NCBI RefSeq assembly: GCF_040187885.1
Contig: NZ_JBDPLH010000005.1
Location: 186,001-250,000 of the forward strand
DNA length: 64,000 nt
Reading direction: 5' to 3'
DNA from: Roseateles_E cavernae
GTDB lineage: Bacteria; Pseudomonadota; Gammaproteobacteria; Burkholderiales; Burkholderiaceae_C
Both the position numbers and the translations under genes were made by a program. Shown here one piece after another: positions 1 to 8,505 of this stretch (positions within the stretch are counted from its first letter, which is position 1; each line of letters starts with the position of its first letter). The notes beneath the pieces were generated by a model that made no database searches, was not told the DNA's origin, and saw only the letters and a list, made by a program, of their open reading frames with translations.

Positions 1-76
1 CGTGCTGGCCGATCAGCTCGCGGGGCTATCACCGGGCGTCGATGTCGAGGGCCTGGACATCGGCCGTTTGCGCTAA
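1..76 (+). CDS. C-terminal end of an unidentified protein (partial)
   Basis: An open frame runs in from the left edge (first full codon at position 2) and stops at TAA 74-76, giving only the last 24 residues, ending in LDIGRLR. This is too short to assign to a family. It stops 9 bases before the ATG of the downstream NAD(P)HX repair gene on the same strand, so the two may be co-transcribed. Codon use is GC-rich like the neighbours. The function is unknown from this window. Confidence 0.45.
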   Translation, partial: VLADQLAGLSPGVDVEGLDIGRLR

Positions 77-85
77 TCTGCCCTC

Positions 86-1600
86 ATGCGCCCCGCCCTG
101 CGATCGCTCGAGCACCTGCCGCTGCATCGCACGGCCAGCAGCCGCACGATCGAGGCCCAGGCCTTGCAGGCGACCCGACCTCACGAGCTGATGCAGCGCG
201 CCGGCGCCGCCATCGCCAAGCTGGCGCTGGCACTGCAACCGCATGCCCGCCAGATCTGGTTGCTGTGCGGGCCCGGCAACAACGGCGGCGACGGCCTGGT
301 GGCCGCCCGGCTGCTGCAGGCCGCCGGCAAGCAGGTGCGCATCAGCCTGTGCAGCACTGCCGGCCGCGCCGCGCCACCCGATGCCGGCTGGGCTTTGCAG
401 CAGGCGCAGGCGGCCGGCCTGGCGATCGAGACGGTGCTGCCGACCAGCCCGCCCAAGGCCGATCTACTGATCGACGCCCTGCTGGGTATGGGACTGAGCC
501 GCACTCCCGACGGCGCCGTCGCCGAAGCGATTCGCCTGATCAACCACCACCCTGCGCCGACGCTGGCGGTGGACCTGCCCAGCGGCATGGATGGCGACAG
601 CGGCCGGGCCTCGCTGAGCGTGCAGGCGCAGCACACGCTGGCGCTGCTGAGCTTGAAGCCCGGCCTGTTCACGGCCGAGGGCCGCAGCCTGTGCGGCGAG
701 ATCTGGTGGGACGATTTGGGCCACCTACCGGCCGGCAGCGCCGATGCGCAGCTGCTGGGGCGGCAGGCCTTGCGCGACTGGCGGCGACTCAGCGGACCGC
801 GCGGGCACGCCAGCCACAAGGGCAGCTGGGGCGATGTGCTGGTGGTCGGCGGTGCCGCCGGCATGCGCGGCGCCGCCTGGCTGGCGGCGCGCGCGGCCCT
901 GGCGGCGGGCGCCGGCCGCGTCTACGCCTGCCTGCTGCAGGCCGAGGCCGGGGTCGCCGCGCCGCAGGACCGGCCCGAGCTGATGAACTGGTCGGAATCA
1001 CTGCTGCAGTTCCCGGACAGCTGGCAGCACCATATCGTGGTGGCAGGCTGCGGCGGCGGCGCGGCGATCGCGGCCCCCTTGCCCGATCTGCTGCGGCACG
1101 CCCGCCGCCTGGTGCTGGATGCCGACGCGCTCAATGCCATCGCCGCCGACGCCCATCTGCGCCAGTTGCTGCGCGGGCGCCAGAGCCTGGGTCACCCCAG
1201 CCTGCTGACCCCACACCCCTTGGAGGCTGCACGACTTCTGCAGGCCGATACCCCCCAGGTACAGGCCGACCGGCTCGGCGCCGCACAGGCGCTGAGCCTG
1301 GAATTCGGCTGCACCGTGCTGCTGAAGGGCTCGGGCACGGTGATCGCCAGCCCGCAGCAAGTGCCGGCCATCAACGGCAGCGGCAGTGCGGCGCTGGCGA
1401 CAGCCGGCACCGGCGATGTGCTGGCCGGCTGGCTGGGCGGCTTGTGGGCGCAATATCGCGGCGACGACCCGGCCGCCACTCACACCCTCGCCTGCGCCGC
1501 CGCCTGCTGGCACGGGCTGGCGGGCGACGCCCAAAAAGGCGGCCCGCTGAGGGCCGCCGATCTGATCGAGGGCATGCACGCGCTGCACGCCAGCGACTGA
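86..1600 (+). CDS. nnrDE: Bifunctional NAD(P)H-hydrate epimerase / ADP-dependent NAD(P)H-hydrate dehydratase
   Basis: Repairs hydrated NADH and NADPH (NADHX, NADPHX): the N-terminal YjeF_N half epimerises the R form and the C-terminal ribokinase-like half dehydrates the S form using ADP. The 504-residue length fits the fused bacterial enzyme. The epimerase glycine-rich motif CGPGNNGGDG lies at residues 61-70 and AVDLPSGMDGD at about 161-171. The dehydratase half begins near HKGSWGDVLVVGG (about 244-256) and ends with the GTGDVLAG nucleotide motif near residue 440. It is convergent with rnr, with only 6 bases between the stop codons. Family assignment is secure; E. coli calls the same fusion YjeF/NnrD. 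Confidence 0.95.
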   Translation: MRPALRSLEHLPLHRTASSRTIEAQALQATRPHELMQRAGAAIAKLALALQPHARQIWLLCGPGNNGGDGLVAARLLQAAGKQVRISLCSTAGRAAPPDAGWALQQAQAAGLAIETVLPTSPPKADLLIDALLGMGLSRTPDGAVAEAIRLINHHPAPTLAVDLPSGMDGDSGRASLSVQAQHTLALLSLKPGLFTAEGRSLCGEIWWDDLGHLPAGSADAQLLGRQALRDWRRLSGPRGHASHKGSWGDVLVVGGAAGMRGAAWLAARAALAAGAGRVYACLLQAEAGVAAPQDRPELMNWSESLLQFPDSWQHHIVVAGCGGGAAIAAPLPDLLRHARRLVLDADALNAIAADAHLRQLLRGRQSLGHPSLLTPHPLEAARLLQADTPQVQADRLGAAQALSLEFGCTVLLKGSGTVIASPQQVPAINGSGSAALATAGTGDVLAGWLGGLWAQYRGDDPAATHTLACAAACWHGLAGDAQKGGPLRAADLIEGMHALHASD

Positions 1601-1606
1601 GGCCGC

Positions 1607-3865
1607 TCAGCGGCGCTTGCGCGTCTCGGTGCTCTTGACGCCGCCGGCGCGCGCCGTCTTGCGCGCCGCCTTGACCGGGTGGGCCGCCGACTTGGCGCCC
1701 TTGCCTCCGCTCTTGCCGCCCGCCTTGCGCCCCGCCCTGAGCTCGGCCTTGAGCTCACGGTCCTGGCGACGCACCTGCTCCAGCGCCTCGCTGGCCGATT
1801 CGGGCGCGAGCGCTGCGGCCCGGTCGCTGGCGCCTTTGTCGCGCAGTGCCCGTGCCACCAGGCGCGCCTCGTCCGTGTCCTGCACCAGACGGAAGTCGAT
1901 CTTGCGGCCGTCCAGGTCGACCCGGCTGACCTGCACGCGTACCTTGGCGCCGGTCGCGTAGCGGATGCCGGTGCGCTCGCCGCGCAGCTCCTGGCGCACC
2001 TCGTCGAAGCGGTAGTACTCGCCACCCAGCTCGGTGATGTGGATCAGGCCCTCGACATAGAGGGCATCGAGCTGCACGAACAGACCGAAGCTGGTCACCG
2101 CATTGACGGTGCCGCTGAACTCCTCGCCCAGATGCTCTCGCATATAGCGGCATTTGAGCCAGGCCTCGACATCGCGCGAGGCCTCGTCGGCACGACGCTC
2201 GTTGGCACTGCAATGCGCACCGACGACCTCCCAGCGCTCCAGATCATTGCTGACCGTGGCCGGATTGACGGGCTTGGCGCGGCCGGGGCGCTGTGCCGGC
2301 ATCGGCACATTCATCTTGGCCGCATCGAGCAGATAGCGCTTGCCGCCCAGCATGGCCTTGATGACCCGGTGCACCAACAGGTCGGGATAGCGCCGGATCG
2401 GGCTGGTGAAGTGGGTGTAGGCCTGGTAAGCCAGACCGAAATGGCCGGCATTGGCCGAGGTGTAGACGGCCTGCTGCATCGAGCGCAGCAGCATGCTGTG
2501 GATCTGCTGGGCGTCGGGCCGGTCCTTGGTCGCTGCGGCGATGGCCTGGTACTCGCCGGGCTTGGGGTCGTCGCTGATGCCCAGACCGATGCCCAAGGCG
2601 CGCAGATAGGCCTGCAGCGCGATGCGCTTCTCCGGCGTCGGACCTTCGTGGACGCGAAACAGCGAGTGGTGCTTGGCGCCGGCGATGAAATCGGCCGCGC
2701 AGACATTGGCGGCCAGCATGGCCTCCTCGATCAGACGGTGGGCCTCGTTGCGGGTGCGCGGCACGATCTTCTCGATGCGGCCGTTGTCGTCGCAGATGAT
2801 TTGCGTCTCGGTGGTCTCGAAATCCACCGCACCCCGCTTCTTGCGATCCGCCAGCAGCGCGCGATAGACCTCGTGCAGATGCAGCAGATGCGGCACCAAC
2901 TCCTTGCGCTTGGCGGCTTCCGGGCCATGGGTATTGGCCAGCACCGAGGCCACCTCGGTGTAGGTGAAGCGCGCGTGCGAGCGTATCACCGCCGGGTAGA
3001 ACTGATAGGCATGCGTGACCCCCTCCTGGGTGACCAGCATGTCGCAGACCATGGACAGGCGGTCCTCATAAGGCACCAGCGAGCACAGGCCGTTGGAGAT
3101 CTTCTCCGGCAGCATCGGGATCACGCGGCGCGGGAAGTAGACCGAGGTGGCGCGCTCGTAGGCATCGTGGTCCAGCGGCTCGCCGGGCTTGACGTAATGG
3201 CTGACGTCGGCGATCGCGACCAGCAGGCGCCAGCCGCTGAAGGCATTCTTGCCACGGCCCTGCTTGTGCGGCTCGCAGTAGACGGCGTCATCGAAGTCTC
3301 GCGCATCCTCGCCGTCGATGGTCACCAGCGGCACATCGCGCAGGTCGACACGCTGCTTCAGGTCCACCGCGCGCAAGCGGTCGGGCAGCTTGGCGGCCTG
3401 CGCCAGGGTTTCGGCGCTGAAGGCATGCGGCACATCGTATTTGCGCACCGCGATCTCGATCTCCATGCCGGGATCGTCAATCTCGCCCAGCACCTCGACC
3501 ACGCGACCGACCGGCTGCGAATACAGCGATGGCGGCTCGGTCAACTCGACCGCCACCACCTGACCGGCCACCGCATTGGCGATGCCGTTCTTCGGGATCA
3601 GGATGTCCTGGCCCATGCGCCGGTCTTCCGGCGCCACGATCCAGATGCCCGACTCCAGCAGCAAGCGGCCGATGATGGGCCGCTTCTTGCGCTCCAGGAT
3701 CTCGAGCACCCGGCCCTCGGGTCGGCCGCGCTTGTCCATGCGCACGATGCGCACGCGCAAGCGGTCGCCGTGCATCACCGCATGCATTTCCTGCGAGGAC
3801 AGGTAGATGTCCGGCGGCCCGTCATCGGGCAGCAGAAAGCCGTGCCCGTCGCGGTGGCCTTGCAC
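1607..3865 (-). CDS. rnr: Ribonuclease R (3'-5' exoribonuclease)
   Basis: Processive 3'-5' exoribonuclease of the RNase II/R family, acting in the cytoplasm on structured RNA, mRNA decay and rRNA quality control. Visible in order: cold-shock-type OB region near the N-terminus (GHRDGHGFLLPDDG), RNB catalytic domain with the metal-binding motif DARDFDDA at residues 187-194, an S1 RNA-binding domain at about 590-635, and a Lys/Arg/Gly-rich tail over the last 45 residues. The start shown is a GTG with GAAGG four bases upstream. The frame stays open upstream into the tRNA-Leu gene on the other strand but has no ATG or TTG, and the winged-helix N-terminal domain of E. coli RNase R (813 aa) is absent. 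Function is secure; the start is not. Confidence 0.93.
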   Translation of the reverse strand: MQGHRDGHGFLLPDDGPPDIYLSSQEMHAVMHGDRLRVRIVRMDKRGRPEGRVLEILERKKRPIIGRLLLESGIWIVAPEDRRMGQDILIPKNGIANAVAGQVVAVELTEPPSLYSQPVGRVVEVLGEIDDPGMEIEIAVRKYDVPHAFSAETLAQAAKLPDRLRAVDLKQRVDLRDVPLVTIDGEDARDFDDAVYCEPHKQGRGKNAFSGWRLLVAIADVSHYVKPGEPLDHDAYERATSVYFPRRVIPMLPEKISNGLCSLVPYEDRLSMVCDMLVTQEGVTHAYQFYPAVIRSHARFTYTEVASVLANTHGPEAAKRKELVPHLLHLHEVYRALLADRKKRGAVDFETTETQIICDDNGRIEKIVPRTRNEAHRLIEEAMLAANVCAADFIAGAKHHSLFRVHEGPTPEKRIALQAYLRALGIGLGISDDPKPGEYQAIAAATKDRPDAQQIHSMLLRSMQQAVYTSANAGHFGLAYQAYTHFTSPIRRYPDLLVHRVIKAMLGGKRYLLDAAKMNVPMPAQRPGRAKPVNPATVSNDLERWEVVGAHCSANERRADEASRDVEAWLKCRYMREHLGEEFSGTVNAVTSFGLFVQLDALYVEGLIHITELGGEYYRFDEVRQELRGERTGIRYATGAKVRVQVSRVDLDGRKIDFRLVQDTDEARLVARALRDKGASDRAAALAPESASEALEQVRRQDRELKAELRAGRKAGGKSGGKGAKSAAHPVKAARKTARAGGVKSTETRKRR

Positions 3866-3924
3866 CGTGCCTTCGACCTCGCTGAGCAGCGCCGCATTCG
3901 TTGCGCCCGCACTCTGCGTGGCGC

Positions 3925-3954
3925 TTGAGGACTTGATATTTTTGATGATAGAAT
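3925..3954 (+). promoter_or_regulatory. Putative sigma-70 promoter of tRNA-Leu(CAG)
   Basis: TTGAGG (3925-3930) and TAGAAT (3949-3954) are separated by 18 bases, and the -10 ends 16 bases before the tRNA 5' end at 3971. The surrounding sequence is unusually AT-rich for this window. It lies inside the open frame upstream of the chosen rnr start on the other strand. Called by eye only. Confidence 0.5.
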
Positions 3955-3970
3955 CCTTGCTTTCCTGAAA

Positions 3971-4055
<85 letters not shown>

Positions 4056-4060
4056 AACAT

Positions 4061-4090
4061 AAAAGGCCAGCACATTGTGCTGGCCTTTTT
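4061..4090. terminator. Intrinsic terminator after tRNA-Leu(CAG), probably bidirectional
   Basis: AAGGCCAGCAC and GTGCTGGCCTT form an 11-bp perfect stem with loop ATT, followed by a T run on the plus strand. The A run on the other side gives a U-tract in the opposite direction too, so it would also insulate rnr from transcripts arriving from the phosphoribosyltransferase side. Confidence 0.88.
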
Positions 4091-4146
4091 CATTTCCGAA
4101 CGAGCCCGAGCCACCGAGTACGGCGCAGCGGCGCGCAGATACAACA

Positions 4147-4178
4147 AAGCCGACCCGGCATGCTTGCGAGGTCGGCTT
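4147..4178 (-). terminator. Terminator of the hisZ-purA-phosphoribosyltransferase unit
   Basis: A 9-bp perfect stem, AAGCCGACC (4147-4155) with GGTCGGCTT (4170-4178) and a 14-base loop. It sits 32 bases past the phosphoribosyltransferase stop and is followed on the minus strand by TGTTGTAT. The large loop and imperfect U-tract make it a moderate terminator. Confidence 0.6.
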
Positions 4179-4209
4179 GGCTGTCATCGGTATCGTCGGG
4201 CCCAGAGTC

Positions 4210-4731
4210 TCAGACGGCGAATTTCTTGGCCAGCGCGTCCGGCCGCAAATCGTCGTACTCCTCGAAAGGCTGGTGGATCCAGGGGCTGGTCTCCAGCATC
4301 TCGACATAGTAGTCCGGCGTGTAGCTGGACACACCCTTGGTCCAGATCACCGCCGAGCGCAGCTCGCTGATCGAGGGCATGCCGCGCAGGCGCTCGACCA
4401 CGGCGCGCAGGGTCACGCCCGAATCGGCCAGATCATCGACCAGCAGCACGCGGCCGGCCAGCTCGCCCTTGGGCATCGTGATGTATTTTGCGATGTCCAG
4501 CCGCCCCTGGATCGTGCCGGCCTCGGCACGGTAGGAGCTGGTCGACATGATGCCCAGCGGCTTGTCGAACACGCGCGACAGCACATCGCCGGGGCGCATG
4601 CCGCCACGGGCCAGGCACAGGATCTGGTCGAACTCCCAGCCGGACGCATGGACCTTCAGCGCCAGGCGCTCGATCAGCATGTGGTATTCGTCCCAGGACA
4701 CGTACAAATGCTTGCCGTCGTCGGTCAACAT
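4210..4731 (-). CDS. Purine phosphoribosyltransferase family protein (Gpt/Hpt-like)
   Basis: A type I phosphoribosyltransferase of 173 residues, probably salvaging xanthine, guanine or hypoxanthine with PRPP. The PRPP-binding motif VLLVDDLADSGVT is at residues 95-107, preceded by LCLARGGMRPGDVLS near 39-52, as in E. coli Gpt. It follows purA by 43 bases with a strong ribosome-binding site (AAGGAGAAAAACCCC before ATG), so purine synthesis and salvage are probably co-transcribed. Substrate specificity cannot be read from sequence alone; xanthine/guanine is the most usual annotation for this neighbour of purA in Burkholderiales. Confidence 0.85.
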   Translation of the reverse strand: MLTDDGKHLYVSWDEYHMLIERLALKVHASGWEFDQILCLARGGMRPGDVLSRVFDKPLGIMSTSSYRAEAGTIQGRLDIAKYITMPKGELAGRVLLVDDLADSGVTLRAVVERLRGMPSISELRSAVIWTKGVSSYTPDYYVEMLETSPWIHQPFEEYDDLRPDALAKKFAV

Positions 4732-4774
4732 GGGGTTTTTCTCCTTATGGGGTCAGGTCTTGAGGGTTTCAGGC

Positions 4775-6112
4775 TCAGGCCTGGTAGGGATGGCGCAGCA
4801 CGATGGTGTGGTCGCGGTCGGGGCCGGTCGAGACCATCGCGATCGGCGCGCCGATGACCTCCTGCACGCGCTCCAGATAGCGGCGCGCATTCAGCGGCAG
4901 CGCATCCCAGTCGGTCATGCCGAAAGTCGTTTCGGTCCAGCCCGGGAAGGTCTCGAACACCGGCTTGCAGGCCAGGATGTCGTCGGCGTCCAGCGGCAGG
5001 ATGTCGATCATCTGGCCGTTGAGCTCGTAGCCGATGCACATCTTGACCTCGGCCAGGCCGTCCAGCACGTCCAGCTTGGTCATGCACAGGCCGCTGATGC
5101 CGTTGATGATGATGGAGCGCTTCAGTGCGGCGGCGTCGAGCCAGCCGCAGCGGCGGGCGCGGCCGGTCACGGTGCCACGCTCCTGGCCGACGGTGGCCAG
5201 GTGATAGCCGACCGTGCCTTCCTTCTCCCACTCCAGCTCGGTCGGGAACGGGCCCGAGCCGACGCGCGTCGTGTAGGCCTTGGTGATGCCCAGCATGTAG
5301 TGCAGCATCTGCGGTCCGACGCCGGCGCCGGCGGCGGCATTGCCGGCCACGCAGTTGCTCGAGGTCACATAGGGGTAGGTGCCGTGGTCGATGTCCAGCA
5401 GGGTACCTTGTGCGCCTTCGAACAGGATGTTGGCGCCGGCCTGGTGGGCCTTGTGGATCAGATAGCCCACGTCGGCCATCATGGGCTTGAGCACCTCGGC
5501 CATCTTCATGGCCTGGTCGTAGATCGGCTGGAACTCCAGCGCCGTGCCTTTCAGGTAGCCGGTCAGCGCGAAGTTGTGCAGCTCCAGCAGCTCCTTGAGC
5601 TTCTTCGCGAAACGCTCGGGATGCTTCAGGTCCTGCACGCGCAACGCGCGACGCGCGACCTTGTCCTCATAGGCCGGGCCGATGCCCTTGCCGGTGGTGC
5701 CGATCTTGCCGCTGCCGCTGCTCTCGCGCAGCGCCTCGCGGGCCTTGTCGACCTCGACATGGAAAGGCAGGATCAGCGGGCAGGACTCTGAGATGTAGAG
5801 GCGCGAACGCACCTCGACGCCGGCCTTCTCCAGGCGCTCGATCTCGCCCAGCAGATGGGTCGGGTCCAGCACCACACCGTTGCCGATATAGCAGGCCACG
5901 CCGTCGCGCATGATGCCCGAGGGGATCAGTTGCAGCGCGGTCTTCACGCCCTTGATCACCAAGGTATGGCCGGCGTTGTGGCCGCCCTGGAAGCGCACCA
6001 CGCCCTGGGCGTGCGGGGTCATCCAGTCGACCACCTTGCCCTTGCCTTCGTCACCCCACTGGGTGCCCACAACGACCACATTACGGCCGCGCGCTATTTC
6101 GCTGTTCGTCAT
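4775..6112 (-). CDS. purA: Adenylosuccinate synthetase
   Basis: Catalyses GTP-dependent condensation of IMP with aspartate, the first committed step to AMP. The 445-residue length is near the family norm. The N-terminal P-loop GTQWGDEGKGK is at residues 16-26 and the IMP-binding FQGGHNAGHT at 41-50; GKGIGPAYEDK and QGTLLDIDHGTYPYVTSSN also match family signatures. The ATG at 6110-6112 is chosen because the protein then begins just before the P-loop strand; the frame stays open upstream but that stretch overlaps hisZ and is non-homologous in composition. It lies downstream of hisZ, the usual Burkholderiales order. Confidence 0.97.
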   Translation of the reverse strand: MTNSEIARGRNVVVVGTQWGDEGKGKVVDWMTPHAQGVVRFQGGHNAGHTLVIKGVKTALQLIPSGIMRDGVACYIGNGVVLDPTHLLGEIERLEKAGVEVRSRLYISESCPLILPFHVEVDKAREALRESSGSGKIGTTGKGIGPAYEDKVARRALRVQDLKHPERFAKKLKELLELHNFALTGYLKGTALEFQPIYDQAMKMAEVLKPMMADVGYLIHKAHQAGANILFEGAQGTLLDIDHGTYPYVTSSNCVAGNAAAGAGVGPQMLHYMLGITKAYTTRVGSGPFPTELEWEKEGTVGYHLATVGQERGTVTGRARRCGWLDAAALKRSIIINGISGLCMTKLDVLDGLAEVKMCIGYELNGQMIDILPLDADDILACKPVFETFPGWTETTFGMTDWDALPLNARRYLERVQEVIGAPIAMVSTGPDRDHTIVLRHPYQA

Positions 6113-6152
6113 AAAAAACCCGCTCGCTAAGTTTGTTTCGGCGACACGCGGC

Positions 6153-7316
6153 TCAGAGCGCGCGCACCACCCACTGAGAGTCGACGCGCACCAGTTCGCG
6201 GTCGCAGTCGAATTCGTCGCCTTCGTGCTCATGCCCAGGCAGCATGCACACCACCGTCTCGCCCAGCTCGCGCAGCCGGCGGACCGCCGCGCGCAGACTC
6301 GCGTCCTCGCCCCAGGGCGCCCGCACCGCCGCACGCAGCGCACTGGCCGGGCTCAGCGCCACCAGCACCTTCAGATCCAGGCTGAAGCCGACGGCCGGAC
6401 GGCGCCGGCCGAACACCGCGCCGACCTCGTCATAGCGGCCGCCGCGCAGCACCGCGTCGCTGGAGCCGGCGGCATAGAGCGCGAAGCGCACGCCGCTGTA
6501 GTAGGCATAGCCGCTCAGATCGGCCAGATCGAAGCCGAGGCTGACCTCGGGATGGGTCTGCTGCAGATGCGTGGCCAGCCATTGCAGATCGTCCAGCGCC
6601 GCCGTGACGGCCGGCGTCCTGGGCAGGCGCTCGCGCGCCTGCGCCAGCACCTCGATGCCGCCATACAGCGACAGCAGGGCTTGCAGGCCCTCCCCGGCCG
6701 CAGCCGGCAGCTCGCGCGTCAGCAGGCGCAGCGCGGCCGCGTCCTTGGCCGCCAGCGCCGCGACGATGTCGTTCAGCACCGCCGGTGCCGGCTGCACCTC
6801 ACCGAGCAGGCCCTGAACCAGACGTGCATCGCCCAGATCGATCGCGATATCGCGCACGCCAGCGCGCTGCAAGGCATCCAGCGCCAACTCCTGCACCTCC
6901 AGATCGGCCTCCAGGCCGGCATGGCCATAGATCTCGATGCCAAACTGCAGCGGCTCGCGTGTCGCGTGCAGGCCAGCCGGCCGGGTATGCAGCACCGGAC
7001 CACAGTAGCACAAGCGGGTCACGCCGGCGCGGTTCAGCAGATGGGCATCGATGCGGGCCACCTGGGGGGTGGTGTCGGCGCGTACGCCGAGGCTGCGACC
7101 GGAGAGCTGATCGACCAGCTTGAAGGTCTTCAGATCGAGCTCACGGCCGGTGCCGGACAAGAGCGAATCCAGATGCTCCAGCAAGGGAGGCATCACCAGC
7201 TCACAGCCGTAGGTACGCGCCATATCCAGCAACTCGCGGCGCAACTCTTCGATGCGGCGCGCCTGGGAAGGCAGCACGTCGGCGATGTGCTCGGGCAGCA
7301 GCCAAGCAGAGGACAT
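6153..7316 (-). CDS. hisZ: ATP phosphoribosyltransferase regulatory subunit
   Basis: A class II aminoacyl-tRNA-synthetase-like protein that joins the short-form HisG to make the first enzyme of histidine synthesis and confers histidine feedback. The 387-residue length is typical. Visible are the HisRS-like N-terminal core (PSQARRIEELRRELLD), motif 2 region LGVRADTTPQVARID, and GGRYDEVGAVFG near residue 300. It lacks the full catalytic and anticodon-binding parts of HisRS; the genuine hisS is at 14674-15987. HisG is not in this window. A TACAAT -10-like hexamer lies upstream at 7344-7349. Confidence 0.93.
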   Translation of the reverse strand: MSSAWLLPEHIADVLPSQARRIEELRRELLDMARTYGCELVMPPLLEHLDSLLSGTGRELDLKTFKLVDQLSGRSLGVRADTTPQVARIDAHLLNRAGVTRLCYCGPVLHTRPAGLHATREPLQFGIEIYGHAGLEADLEVQELALDALQRAGVRDIAIDLGDARLVQGLLGEVQPAPAVLNDIVAALAAKDAAALRLLTRELPAAAGEGLQALLSLYGGIEVLAQARERLPRTPAVTAALDDLQWLATHLQQTHPEVSLGFDLADLSGYAYYSGVRFALYAAGSSDAVLRGGRYDEVGAVFGRRRPAVGFSLDLKVLVALSPASALRAAVRAPWGEDASLRAAVRRLRELGETVVCMLPGHEHEGDEFDCDRELVRVDSQWVVRAL

Positions 7317-7343
7317 GGAGTTCAGGGGGCGGTTAAAAACGGC

Positions 7344-7349
7344 ATTGTA
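7344..7349 (-). promoter_or_regulatory. Candidate -10 hexamer upstream of hisZ
   Basis: TACAAT on the minus strand, 28 bases before the hisZ ATG, in the gap after the DUF2065 gene. I see no matching -35 at the usual spacing, so this is tentative. Confidence 0.35.
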
Positions 7350-7395
7350 CCGGTCCCGTGCGACCGCCCGGCGAAAGCCCGAGCGCGGCAGCGGA

Positions 7396-7584
7396 TCAGC
7401 CCCAGAAGGCGTAGAGCAGCAGCAGGCCGGCGATGATGCTGGACAGACCGACGAAGCGGATCTGCCCGTCGCTCATCGCCAGCATGCGGGCGAACACCTG
7501 CCGCCAGGCGCCGGGGTTGATGAAGGGCAGCAGCCCTTCGATCACCAGCATCAGGGCCAGCGCGCCCAGCAAGGCGTCGCCCAT
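7396..7584 (-). CDS. DUF2065 family small membrane protein (YjeT-like)
   Basis: A 62-residue protein made almost entirely of two hydrophobic segments, about residues 4-20 (LLGALALMLVIEGLLPF) and 44-60 (FVGLSSIIAGLLLLYAF), joined by a short polar stretch containing PGAWRQVF. This matches the YjeT/DUF2065 family commonly found directly after hflC. Nine bases separate it from the hflC stop, so it is part of the hflX-hflK-hflC unit. Its role is unknown; proximity suggests a membrane quality-control accessory, which is inference only. Confidence 0.85.
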   Translation of the reverse strand: MGDALLGALALMLVIEGLLPFINPGAWRQVFARMLAMSDGQIRFVGLSSIIAGLLLLYAFWG

Positions 7585-7593
7585 GAGCTCGGC

Positions 7594-8487
7594 TTATTTG
7601 CCGCTCTTGGCGGGCGCCGCAGGGCCACCACCGCGCATGGCCTTGAAGAAGTCGCTGCTGGGGTCGACCACCATCACATCCGACTTGTTGCGGAAGCTCG
7701 AGCGATAGGCCTCCAGCGAGCGATAGAACTGGGCAAACTGCGGATCGCGGCCAAAGGCTTCGGCATACAGGGCCGAGGCCTTGGCGTCGCCCTCACCCTT
7801 GATCTTCTGCGCATCGCGGTAGGCCTCGGCCACGATGACCTCACGCTGACGATCTGCGTCGGCGCGGATCTTCTCGCCATCGGCGCCGCCGGTCGAGCGC
7901 AGCTCGTTGGCGACGCGCTTGCGCTCGGACTCCATGCGGCGGTAGACCGAGTCGGTGATGTTGGCGGCGAAATCGACGCGCTTGATGCGCACGTCCACCA
8001 CCTCGATACCGAACTGCTTGGCCTCGTCCTCCAGGCGCTTGAGCACATCGGTCATGACCTTCTCGCGCTCGGTGGCCAGCACGGCCAGCACGGTGCGCTT
8101 GGTCACTTCCTCGTTGAAGGCGGCTTGCACGATGGGGCTCAGCCGGGTCTCGACATTGCGCATGTCGGTGCCGCTATTGCGGATGAACTGGCGCGGCTCG
8201 GAAACCCGCCACTTGACCAGCCAGTCGATCACCAGGCTCTTCTTCTCGGCCGTGAAGATGGCGCGCGAATCGGGGCTGTCCAGGGTCTGGATGCGGCGAT
8301 CCAGGAACACCACGTTCTGGAACGGCGGCGGCATCTTGAACTTCAGACCCGGCTCGGTGACCACTTCCTTGATCTCACCCAGCGCATAGACCACGGCGAA
8401 CTGGCGCTGGTCAACGATGAACAGGGTCGAGCTGGCCAGCATGAAGGCGATCAGGGCGCCGGCAACAATGGAGGCAATGCGATTCAT
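7594..8487 (-). CDS. hflC: HflC, SPFH/prohibitin-domain modulator of FtsH protease
   Basis: Membrane-anchored SPFH protein that pairs with HflK to form the periplasm-facing cage around FtsH and modulates its proteolysis. It is 297 residues long, with one N-terminal transmembrane segment (about 4-22, ASIVAGALIAFMLASSTLF) followed by the SPFH domain starting VDQRQFAVVYALGEI, and a charged helical segment (AEAYRDAQKIKGEGDAKASALYAEAFG) near 210-240. It lies 18 bases downstream of hflK in the standard hflX-hflK-hflC order. Confidence 0.96.
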   Translation of the reverse strand: MNRIASIVAGALIAFMLASSTLFIVDQRQFAVVYALGEIKEVVTEPGLKFKMPPPFQNVVFLDRRIQTLDSPDSRAIFTAEKKSLVIDWLVKWRVSEPRQFIRNSGTDMRNVETRLSPIVQAAFNEEVTKRTVLAVLATEREKVMTDVLKRLEDEAKQFGIEVVDVRIKRVDFAANITDSVYRRMESERKRVANELRSTGGADGEKIRADADRQREVIVAEAYRDAQKIKGEGDAKASALYAEAFGRDPQFAQFYRSLEAYRSSFRNKSDVMVVDPSSDFFKAMRGGGPAAPAKSGK

Positions 8488-8505
8488 AGTGTTGTCTTCC
8501 TTGCC

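Noticed and set aside
1679..3928. Long plus-strand open frame of 749 codons opposite rnr
   Set aside because: It is the antisense shadow of the RNase R gene; its translation is His/Gln/Leu/Asp-rich low complexity with no family motifs, as expected in GC-rich DNA.
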